Assembly (NCBI RefSeq): GCF_001632365.1
Contig: NW_024468510.1
Location: forward strand, 250,310 to 314,309
Reading direction: 5' to 3'
DNA: 64,000 nt
Source: Laetiporus sulphureus 93-53
Lineage: Eukaryota > Basidiomycota > Agaricomycetes > Polyporales > Laetiporaceae
A program made the translations under genes and the position numbers. Positions within the stretch are counted from its first letter, which is position 1, and every line of letters starts with the position of its first letter. The notes beneath the pieces were generated by a model. The model had not been told where the DNA came from, ran no database searches, and saw nothing but the letters and a program-made list of their open reading frames with translations. Positions 1 to 9,872 of this stretch are shown here, piece after piece.

Positions 1-351
1 ACCTCTTTTTCCCAGTCTGATTTCCCGGTGGATATGACGAGCTGCGCGATAGAATATCAGAGTTCTTTACGAAACGAGGGGAGCAGAATATCACACCTGG
101 CGGTGGTAGGGCTTTACGGAGCCAAGCATCTGCGACTCCATGTCTACATCGAACCTTGATGGATATTCATCGTGCCCTATACACGGTCAACAGGGCATCG
201 TGCGCGAGCGCGGCTACGCACCTGCGTCGCACGGGATGCCGCAGGTCCTGCAGTCCGCGTCGGACACGGGGATGTCGGCGGCCTTGAGCTCAGCGGACTG
301 GTCCGAGTCGCCGCCTAGGACGTATGCCTTGAGCTTGCGGAGGGTGCTCAT
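1..351 (-). CDS. Sucrase/ferredoxin-like family protein, 5' part (runs off the window)
   Basis: Three exons on the minus strand join in frame: 351-222, 176-97 and 41-1. The start ATG at 351 opens MSTLRKLKAYVLGGDSDQ and is followed by a cysteine cluster, DCRTCGIPC. The second exon reads HDEYPSRFDVDMESQMLGS and the third LVISTGKSDWEKEV, which continues beyond base 1. The introns (45 and 55 bases) have GTGCGT/TATAG and GTGTGA/CGCAG borders, and the phases fit. This order (N-terminal Cys cluster, then a short linker, then an ISTGKxDW strand) is what I know from the Suc/Fer-like, thioredoxin-fold family that includes yeast Aim32, proposed to bind an iron-sulphur cluster in mitochondria or cytosol. 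The C-terminal thioredoxin-like half is outside the window. The family call is by recollection of its N-terminal pattern; the exon structure is directly visible. Confidence 0.75.
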
Positions 352-1463
352 GGTGGTGGAGGCTGCGGAGGATTGTCCATTAGAGTCGCAGGCTTTTGTA
401 ATGCAGAACAGCCGCGACGGAACGCGATGATGAAGTGGCTCGGCATCTGCAACTGCCCGGTCGGCTTATCAGATAATGCGATAACATACCTGATCCGGTT
501 GGTGCCCTGAATCATTACTCTCTACTGTTTCTCATCTGTTCACTTGATTAGTTCTCGACTCACTGCGCCGCCGAAGTGAACTAGTTTTTTTATTGCGTCG
601 CCTTCGTCTCTCAGCGTAATTCTAGTCTCGGGATCTACTAGCTACTCCTCATAAGTACTCTACTCGACCAGTCCGGCATCTCAGTCGAGGACCCGAAAGT
701 TGCCGAAACACACCTCTGCTCTACAGAGTCGGATTGTAATTTGTCGTGCGCGGTGACCTCCTCTTCAAGTGGTGACCGACGTAAGGGATCGATGGAGGGC
801 TGCAGCCGTCGACGACGTGTGCAGTTGACTGGCAGACCTGTGCCGCACCCTACTGCGCAGTCTTTTCGGTACATGACGGAGTGCACGCCTCCCTGCTTCC
901 CCTGATACACGCTACTTATGGCTGGTACGGAAGGCGACCGTGAGGTTCTATCGGGCACGAGGTGACTGATGTGCCCCGGCCTCCAGGCCCGTCGTCTCGG
1001 CAAGAAACCAGAAGTGCCGCGCAATCCAGCTTCCTCTAACGGGCACCTGATGTTCAAACGTTCAACGTTCAACCCGGATCGCAGGAATTTTGAGAGTGTG
1101 CAGCTTGAAAGGGTATTCTCAGTTCTCAGTAAACGTATTTCATCTGCGAGCAGCGTTCGTTTATTCCCTTTACAGGAAAAGACTCGGACATCGATAGTCA
1201 CTCGCTTCGGGATCACAATCGCAACCTCGGAGGGATTGGGATGAAATTTATTGCCAGACATTTATCATGAGATAACGATTAGAGTTACTCAGCACGCTGG
1301 CGAGAGGATAAAAGCAGAAACCCCAACTTTGAGACCTGATCGATGATCCCTCAGTCGCAGGTTGTTCTCCCAGGTTGAACGAGCATCCAGTGGCGTCCCA
1401 GTTCACAAGCAAGTCGTTAGCGAACGTCTTGCTTTCCGCTTCCGTCGCTGTGTGTCTTCGACT
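352..1463. other. Intergenic, no supported gene
   Basis: This is the divergent upstream region of the Suc/Fer-like gene and the GTPase gene. A 207-codon ATG-initiated frame on the minus strand (1261-638) is open, but it resembles nothing I know and has no convincing composition. A short direct repeat of CGTTCAA units lies at 1057-1074. Confidence 0.4.
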
Positions 1464-4400
1464 ATGAGCGAGGCTCTTTCCAAAACTGCAACCGGCGAGC
1501 AATATCACGACTTTGGTGACGTCGCCGGCATGAGTATGTCATTCGCCGTTTATTTTGTGATTAGCCGAGCTAGGACTAAGTGATACCAGATATCGTGCAG
1601 ACCGCTACAGACGATAGAGTGCTTGTCGACGAACCATCGGAGTTAGACCTCATTACCTCTATTCGGGGAATGTACAGGATCCTTGACCTCATCACCGAGC
1701 AAGGGAGCAGTGGGCTCGGTAATCCCTATATTCTCCCATGCTGAATCGTCACCTCATCACTATTTTGTTAGTGGACAAGATTATCATTGATCAACAATCG
1801 CTTGGGCGGCTTATCAACGATCTTCAACCAGGAGCATATGCTTCGTTGATGAAAGTTGATTTCGCGGCGCTCGACAACTTGATCGTGAAGCCCATCGGTT
1901 TGTATGGAAGTAAAGAAGAGATTGTTCGCTTCCTGAAGGACAGAAACGTCGTAAATGGGAAGACGTACGTGTCTGTGACTGCCCTACAACAACGGCTCTG
2001 AATAGATGTATTCAGGGCTGATCTGCTGCGGCTCCCGAATCCTGCTGCTGGACAACCATTGCGCCCTCACCTGCGTTCCGGTCTATACTTATTGCGTGAA
2101 TCCGTATCTGACCAAGATCATGGTATCATATACGCAATCTTCTGGCCCGAAGATACGACCTGGGAGACAAACCCGATATCCACAGTCCGCCACAATCGTA
2201 TGACCTTCATGAGGTATACTTGTATCTTATTAGTGTCCGTGACGGCCGCAGAATCCGAAAATTTGATGAACAGGTATCTAACGAGAGTTGCGGACCAGAT
2301 CGTGGCATTGATTTCGGATGATGATGCCACCAAGATTATCTGGCAGGTTGCAGAGACGCACAAACAAAGGGAGGGCGTAACCGCACGATCCGGTTTTACG
2401 GTAGGCTCCGTCGACTGTGCAATTGGATGTCGCATGCTCAAATGTCCTATCCAAATTGTTGTAGATCAGTCTTCCTGCACCTCAGTACTCTGACCCTCGT
2501 TATGCAGCATTGATTGATGCGGCCAGGTTGGAACCACCGTTGATCCCAGGCGAAACTAGGCAGGGTGTCTTGCAGATTGAATATATTCCTATGCAGCAAA
2601 AGCAACACCAGCTATCGGAGGATGTACAGCCACTCAGACTAAGCAACATCATGTACGTCTTGGCGTATTATTTCCTATACATTGTTGACGCGCGCAATCC
2701 ACAGAGAGACGGAATCATTGCAGCTGAGCATGGACCTGTCAGCCGAAGCTTTGGAAATCCTGATGAGCCATGGGTTGCAAAAACGTGCCCCCAGAGCATG
2801 CTCAACGTATTTGGAGAGCATTCACGCTTCGGATCTTACCGAAAAGGATTTCACGAACAAACGGGTCGAAAAGATGCGTGTACAATTGGAAAATGAGACT
2901 CCAGTGTTGCGACAAGCAGTGCACGGCTTCGTTCTTAACGCCATACGCAAGAACTTCTGGTGTGTAACAACTCCTCCCCCTGGTGATCTATCGTTACCTG
3001 ATGCGACTTCTGAAAGCCTATCTGATGATCAACAATTTGAGGTTAGATATGAAAGGGAAGTAAGAGACGGTAAGCAGAATATTAGTTGCGAAGTCTTGCC
3101 GCTTACTCTGACACTTGTTTTAGATGTACTTCTCGAGCATCTTGCCTCACTCTACCCGAAGATCCTGCTGGTATTACATAAGCTTGAAGATCCTGTGACC
3201 TTCAGCATCAAGTCGCAACCATTCCAAGTGCGAAAGGAGCGAATCATGCTCTTAGACATCATGCTCGCTGGACGCAAAGATGTTGAGATGTCGCAGGCCA
3301 AGAAGCTGATAAGTTCATTTTTATCGTCGGAAAATACGAAGACGGCTGCCGAATTGCTCAAGGAATTTGATTCGCAGTCAAAAAACTCGCCCACTTGGCA
3401 GGGCTTGCCGAGCTTTATCGGATTCTTCCTGCTTTCAAGCAGAGCATTTCGCCAGCAGCTCATCGACGCTCTGAATTGTATAGCCAAAACTGACGATGCA
3501 AAATTTCTATCATCATTGACCGACATTGTTCATCGCAACGTGCTTCTCCACGATGCTTGTGCCGAAGTTAAGCAGGACGCCCTTGAATGGTTTCATCGAG
3601 CCATTCCTAAGGAGGTGAATACCGTAGTTGCACGTATCTGGCAAATCCAGGAAGAAGCGTGCAAGGTCCATATCAAGGTAGAAGCCGATGCGAAGAAGCA
3701 AAAGGATCATGCGAATGCTCGTTCGACATTGCTGGGCACATTGAAAGACAAGCTTCTGCTGGAAAAGACCACGTAAGCGCGTTAATTCCAGATTTCCATT
3801 AGTAGTCACGTCTCTCTTTTAGTGAAACCCTTTTCATCACAGACGTGCAGAAGCTATCGAAATGTATGTGGTGATGTATCGCGCAGATCCTCCGCCGATT
3901 GACAATTTTTCACAGATAACCTCTGGAATGTATCATATCGTCTTCTAGGTCACCGTGAGATTAGGATGGACGCTCGATTGCGCTACAGGATCAATCCGTT
4001 CTTCCTCACAGCGGATGATCAGCAACAAATGCAGCTCAATGGATTGTTCGTTCCCACTCCTAAACTCCACTATAAGTCCTCATCATGGTTTGAGCTGCCG
4101 GTGGAACAACGCATCATGTGAGTTAAACGATCCTGTTTCCCTGGAAACCGACGGGAAAATACCATACAGACATGTACAATTGTTGCAAAACGACAAGTGC
4201 CTCCTCATAGTGGATGACAATCATGGTGCAATCAAAACCTTTCTCGAGGCGTCTCATACCATGCAAGGTGCTCTGAGCCGTTCCTCCTATAAGAAGATCC
4301 TGCATCGTGAGAAGGTTGGCAGTAATTGCATGTTTGCATTCGATGAGCAGAAGCGTATGCTCGCCGTGTTGAGCGCTGATACGTCGAAGGTATGATTGCC

Positions 4401-6527
4401 TCGTTGATGTCCGAGTTGTCTATTTCGTGACCAAGTAGAACAACGTCCTCAGCTTCACATTCTGGCATTCGACGAAAATTTCGCATCGTTGCAGAGCATG
4501 GGAAGTCCCGTCGACCTTCGTCCTTGGTATGACGGATCCGTCATCATCAACCATATGGCCTTTGTGTGCGGAAATGAGGAGATTGTTCTGGTAGACTACG
4601 CCTCTCGAGCACGGATCTTCTCATTTGTGACTCAACAATTCCGGTGCGTTGCTGTCCTATTACTTTGCTGTGTATCAGATTGACGTTTGAATCAGACTAG
4701 CATCCCTGCAGTTGCAGAATCCCCCGAACATAATCCTCTCGTCTCCGGATGGACTCTGTCTTTTAACAATCAACAATACTGGCGACAGGCTCTCAATGCG
4801 CGCTTACCATTGGTCAACTTTCGGGTCGACGGAAGGCATCTCCATCCGACTTCCTGACATTGACCCGACCAGGACTATAATCACGTCCTTTGGAAAGCGA
4901 TCTCATGTCCATGTCGTCGGTGTTAAGCAGGACGCCCGCCTTTGTCATTCAATCGTTCTGGACATCACCCACAACACGACGGAATTCGCCTTCCATGAAG
5001 TGGGGCAGAACGGATCCCGCACCGTAAATAATGAAAGTGTCAATCAGAACTTATTCATTGATTGCCATGCCGATGTCTGGACCAGGTTCCCAGTGCTTCC
5101 TGCGGTCCAAAGGAAGACCATTACGTCGTCAGCCCAAAGGTACCTCCGTTCCCTATGTTTCGTTGCTCGCGACAATCATGACAACTACGCTGCCTACTTC
5201 ACTGATCTCGTGCAAACGTTTGAGAGGACCACTCGCAAACCAACTGGTGACAAACTCAGCATGACCACTGTGAAAGCCGTCGACTATGAAACATTTGCGA
5301 ACAATGTCATTCAAGACATCTCCGCGTTCAGGGCAGGAGAATGGCTTGTGGATCTGCTTTGTCTTATTCCGATTCATCTGGCGATCACACGAGACAACCG
5401 TTTCATCCCTCTCAGGGATGGGGTGTTCTCCGCAGAACAAGAGCGATCCCTCCTCAGGGCAGATGCCGCCACCATCATCGACAATTTGTCGTTTGGTTGG
5501 TATGAGTCTCTATTTCAGTCTCACATCGCTTCAAAGGTACGTTCTCTGGTCGGCATAGAGAATCAGAGTTGAACCAATCGTCGATTCACAGCCGGTGAAG
5601 GTTGTGTCGTCAATGGGTGCGCATTCAATGATTTATATTTATTACTAACTGACGAACCAGTATGTCGATTATTCGTCAGGCGAACAATCAGTAGGAAAGA
5701 GCTTCGCTTTGAACCACCTGCTGGACACTTCATTTGCTTGCTCAACGATGCGAACGACGGAAGGTGTATGGATGTCTGTTGCACCTCTTGATGATATGAT
5801 CATTGTGGCTCTTGACTTCGAGGGTATTGCACAGACATCTCCTGGCTTCTATCGCTCACCGCGCGTTGTAGGTGTCCATAGCATTGAACGTTCGGTGCAA
5901 GAAGATACCTTGCTTGTGTTATTCAGTACTGCAATATCAAATTTGGTACGCATCGTAACACATCGGCTGTTCGATTCAAGTTCACCCAGCTGTTTCTTGT
6001 TCCATAGGTATTATTCAGACACAATTTCGCTTTGTCGCGCGATATGGCCGGATTGTTCAAATCAGTTCAATCGTCATCTTCCGTTCTCGACCCTGCAGCG
6101 AATCCGAGCTTGTTCCAATCGGCGCTTGTGATCATTATCAAAGTAAGAGACCAGTGATGTATGAATCCCGCCGCAATATAACCGTCACGTCAAAATGTAG
6201 GATGTCGCCGACTCCGACAAAGCACAAATTGTCAAGGAGTATGTCACATGCGTATGATGAAGTTTATTATGTCTTGACCGGCCTGCCCTTCCTCACAGAT
6301 TCAGTCTGAAGTTCCAGCAACTCGAACGGGCCTCGAATTTCATCAGTCAATTGCATGGTGGGAAATCAATGATTGTACCGTGGCCCGTGATCCAGTCTCG
6401 GCAGTTCTACATGCTTTTCAACAGCCTGAAGCGGCATTTGGACGAACAGCAGGCGACTTACTCAGACAGCAGCGTTTTGTTGCATACGCTGAAAACACTC
6501 ATGGCGAAATTGAACGTAATTTCGTGA
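1464..6527 (+). CDS. GBP/VLIG-like large GTPase, apparently truncated after the G domain
   Basis: At least a dozen exons join in frame from ATG 1464 (MSEALSKTATGEQYHDFGD). Clear introns include about 1536-1578 (GTATGT...CTAAG), one at 1960 (GTACGT...TTCAG) and one at about 2214 (GTATAC...AACAG). The protein is about 1,400 residues. The N-terminal and middle parts carry no domain I can name; the middle (about 4000-5100) is rich in short beta-strand-like stretches. The G domain starts near 5600: a P-loop GEQSVGKS is split by an intron and followed by a G2-like TTEGVWMS and a G3-like DFEG. These are the three hallmarks of guanylate-binding/VLIG-type dynamin-superfamily GTPases (compare T-x-G-I-W-M in GBPs). 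The reading frame ends in TGA at 6525-6527, right after MAKLN. From memory, Agaricomycete relatives continue there into a long Cys-rich C-terminal half; none is visible before the convergent gene at 6709. Role is unknown; an intracellular defence or membrane GTPase is only an analogy. Confidence 0.75.
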
Positions 6528-6708
6528 TGCGTCTCGTTCTCAGATACGTTCGTTTTGTTTCATTACTGGATGACGGACGGCGCAGAAGCTGGTGTACACA
6601 TTGAATAGATAGGCATCACACAATAAGTTAGCTAGCACTCCGGAAGAGTAGCAATGCATGTCTTGATACGACGTGAATGCCGCCGATGGGCAGCTGCATA
6701 CATGTCCT

Positions 6709-9097
6709 TCATCTTCCGAATTCATCGGCGATAAAAGGCGTCACCAGATCATAAGTCTCCTCATTCCTGTTCCTCGAGACCTTCTGTCCAAAGCCAACGA
6801 GGTTCTTCAGTTTCTGCCGCATCCCCATCTTCTCATCTTCCTCCTCCGCCGGGCCATTCGGATGATTAGCAGGGTACAGTGTGTCAATGAGTTTCGCCAG
6901 CCGGCGCAGTCCAGGCGACTCATGGACGGCATCGCGAGAGGCCTCGAGCGCCGACGCTAGATATGTGGCCAGATCGGGGAACGTCACCGGCAGCGTGGGG
7001 TAAAGGTTACCCGGAATGCTCGGGATGGTGTAGTACTTGGACATTGGCGCGTCGGCACCATCCTGCAGAAGCGGAGGCGGCGGAGTCAGAGTATAGGAAT
7101 ACGGCAGCACAGTGGTATCACCACTGCGGTATCGCGAAGAATTGGAGGCGTTCAGGGGCACAGGACGGTCAATCGTCATGTAGAACACTGTACGCCAGTG
7201 GGATGATGAGCTATGCACCTATTGGTCCTCGCCGTCAATGTCTCGCCATCGAAGCAGAATAACAACATCAGCATACTCTCACAAACGATACTACGACACG
7301 GAGTCTCATTTCGCCTTTAGTCTTTCTGATAGCTTCCACGGACGGCTCCACTTGTGTTGAGCTCAGGCGCGCCATGAGCTTCAGCAGACTGCGCCAATCC
7401 GGCCCTTGGATGTAAAACGGCTTCTGCTCCTCCCAGGGAAGGGAGATCACGGTCGGTATTGTACCATGCATGGGCTCTCTCGAGGAGGTGATAGGAGCGG
7501 CTCCGAATCCCATGGCTGGAAGTAAAGGTAAGCCATAGAGAAGCAAAGTCAAAGGAACACATGACTTACAAACACCGCGAAGCAACTCTTGAGGGATATG
7601 TTGGTGCACACCAAGTGCACCGCACGGATCAGGCACCTCCAGATCCTTCGCAGGGACGGGCGGAGCCTTGTCATTCAACGAGGACGAGTCCTTCCGACTC
7701 GATTGATGTCGCGGATGACGGTGCCTACTGGTAGAGGAACTCGATGATGCATCAGACGCCATACTTTGCGATCGCGACGGTATGCTCGGGTCGGCAGACA
7801 CGCTCCGCAACATGTGCGTTGCAGCCGCGTGCGCGTGTTTCGCGTCAGGTACGGAATGTGCCATGTGCGGCATTGCGGGCGGCGCCAGCGACGTCGCGCT
7901 CGGCGGGGCAGACTGCGGGACGGGCATCGATAGATGAGGATGTGCATGACTGGAATTAGAGTGCGCGATGCTGTCACGATGACGATGCCTTGCCCGCTCT
8001 TCCGCAGGCTCTTCTGGGAGCTCGAGTTCCGGTATCGTCGGGTGCATGAGGTGTGCATGGCCTGCGTCGGGCGCTGGCCATTCGCCTGAAGTGGATGGAA
8101 CAAGGTTCTGCGCGACGGAGGCAGAATGGGGACTAGCGCGTGAATGCGAGTGTGAGTGTGAATGTAAATGCGAGTGCGAGTGCGAGGGTGAAAGCTTGCG
8201 TGCATGATAGCTCGAGGGTGGGGGCGAAGAAATGGGCAAAGGAGTCGACGACTGAACAGGGCTTGCAACGATGGACTCGGGGGAATAATCACTATGAGCC
8301 GGAAGCTCGTGTGAAGAGGCGTGTGTGCGGATTACTAGAGGGGTCTCCGCGGTGTACAGAGACTCACGCAAGGCACGAGCGAGTTCGGCATCCTCTTTAG
8401 CCTGTGTCTCGCGTCGCTGTCTCTCGGAGTGCAGCGAGAGATCAAGCGCTCGCTGGAGCTCTGGGTCGACCTCAGGCGGTTTGGGTGGCAGCGGGGGCTT
8501 CTCCGAGCTCGGAGTAGGAAGCCTTGACGGAACGTCACTATCAGAGCTGTCAACATGAGTAGAACTATGTCTGTGCGCGGCGTGCGCTCGTGGTTTAGGC
8601 GGGAGCGGTGGCTGGTCGACGCTTGGCCTGCGACGAGCGGGAGGAGGCGCAGGCGGGGCGGAGTGCGCATATGGTATCTGCGGTTCAGGGAAAGAAAAGT
8701 AATCGCCGTTGTTCGGCTGAGGTACACCAGCAGTTGGATATGGCGGGTCGCTTTCATAGTACGGAAGGGACGATCTCCGAAAAGGAGGCGACGCATAATA
8801 GGCGTAGCTGTTCGCGTCCGGTGGTGCGACGGGTGTGATGGGTTCGATGAAGCCACCAGGTCCCGGCGAGGGGAATCCAGGCACTGTCGGTCGCGGAATA
8901 TGCGGCTGCGGCATGCCTTGATGCCCATCATACGTGATCGGGTATGGACCTTGTTCCCATTCTGCTATGACAGCAGACATGCGCTTGAGTCGAGCAATGT
9001 GCGGGACGAGCGTCGGTCACTTACCGTCGGGTGGATCAGGGGGCGCCCTGTATGGATTTGCAGATGCGTACGGATATTCCGTCCAAGGAGCTGCCAT
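6709..9097 (-). CDS. Ubiquitin-interacting-motif protein with proline-rich SH3-binding-like motifs
   Basis: Four exons (9097-9025, 8964-7570, 7515-7283, 7218-6709) sum to 2,211 bases, exactly 737 codons including TGA. The start is MAAPWTEYPYASANPY. Two tandem UIMs are visible: ELQRALDLSLHSE (about residues 191-205) and DAELARALRESLYTA (about 216-229). Both have the phi-x-x-Ala-x-x-x-Ser core. Flanking them are two PPLPPKP motifs that fit class II SH3 ligands. A long Ser/His-rich low-complexity region includes runs of alternating His-Ser. The C-terminal about 250 residues look globular and end in DLVTPFIADEFGR. UIMs bind mono- or K63-linked ubiquitin, and the combination with PxxP motifs suggests an endocytic or sorting adaptor, but that is inference. 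I do not recognise the C-terminal domain. The 3' end faces the truncated GTPase gene about 180 bases away. Confidence 0.8.
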
Positions 9098-9872
9098 TGC
9101 GTGGTACTTGCAGACCGCCGCCGACTAAAAGTTCAGCTGCTTCGCACTTATAGGAGACTGACAAGCAGAGGCAGGAGAACGATGTCCTAGAAAACAGACG
9201 AGTATCTGAGTCGTTCGACACACCTCACACGAAGTCAGCGGGCGAGACGCCCGAGCGGCGATTATGCGTACATTGCTCTCGACTAACGTCAATTGAAGTT
9301 CGACTACGAGCAGGGCAGTGCGAGGCTGCGAGCTACCGCAAGCGGCGGACATTGCATGAGCTCATCGTCAGCATGCATATAATTATTTTTCTATAGGAAA
9401 ACCAGTAGAAAATCTGTATAATATGTTTCTGCTTGCAACGTTTCGTCTGGAATAAGTAGCTGAAACTATTTGTCTGATAAGGGAAGGAGTTTCTCTTTAT
9501 ATTTCTCCAGAGTTTCTGTTGACTTCCCCGTCGGAAAAATATTTTTATGCATGTTCGCTAACTTACGATGGAACATCTCCACAACATGTGTCAAGGAATC
9601 CAGCGAGGTTGTGCCTGATATTTAGTGACACAAGTAACTCTAGCCTAAGTACAATGAAGAGATGATATGCAGCGAGGTGGGATGCGGGGGAATGATGCTG
9701 ATGATATGCAGTATGATGTTAATGACAGTAGTAGGCGTGGTGAATGATGTGTGGGCATGCATGTATGGGAGAAACCGAACGGAGCAGTTCACCGGAGGAT
9801 ATAGAGAGAACGAGAGGCAGTGTTAATCAGCAGAAATGCACGAACGGAAAAATCATGATTCATAAGTAGATG
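9098..9872. other. Intergenic, no gene seen
   Basis: This stretch lies upstream of the UIM gene and downstream of the RIM15-like gene. It is AT-richer than its surroundings, with an ATGATG/GATGAT-type simple-sequence patch near 9690-9725. No frame with coding character was found on either strand. Confidence 0.5.

Noticed and set aside
140..430. Plus-strand 96-codon frame
   Set aside because: It is the complement of the first two exons of the Suc/Fer-like gene, whose splice phases and motifs are convincing on the minus strand.
638..1261. 207-codon minus-strand frame
   Set aside because: It starts with ATG and is uninterrupted, but its composition is not protein-like, no domain is recognisable, and it overlaps a repeat; left as intergenic.
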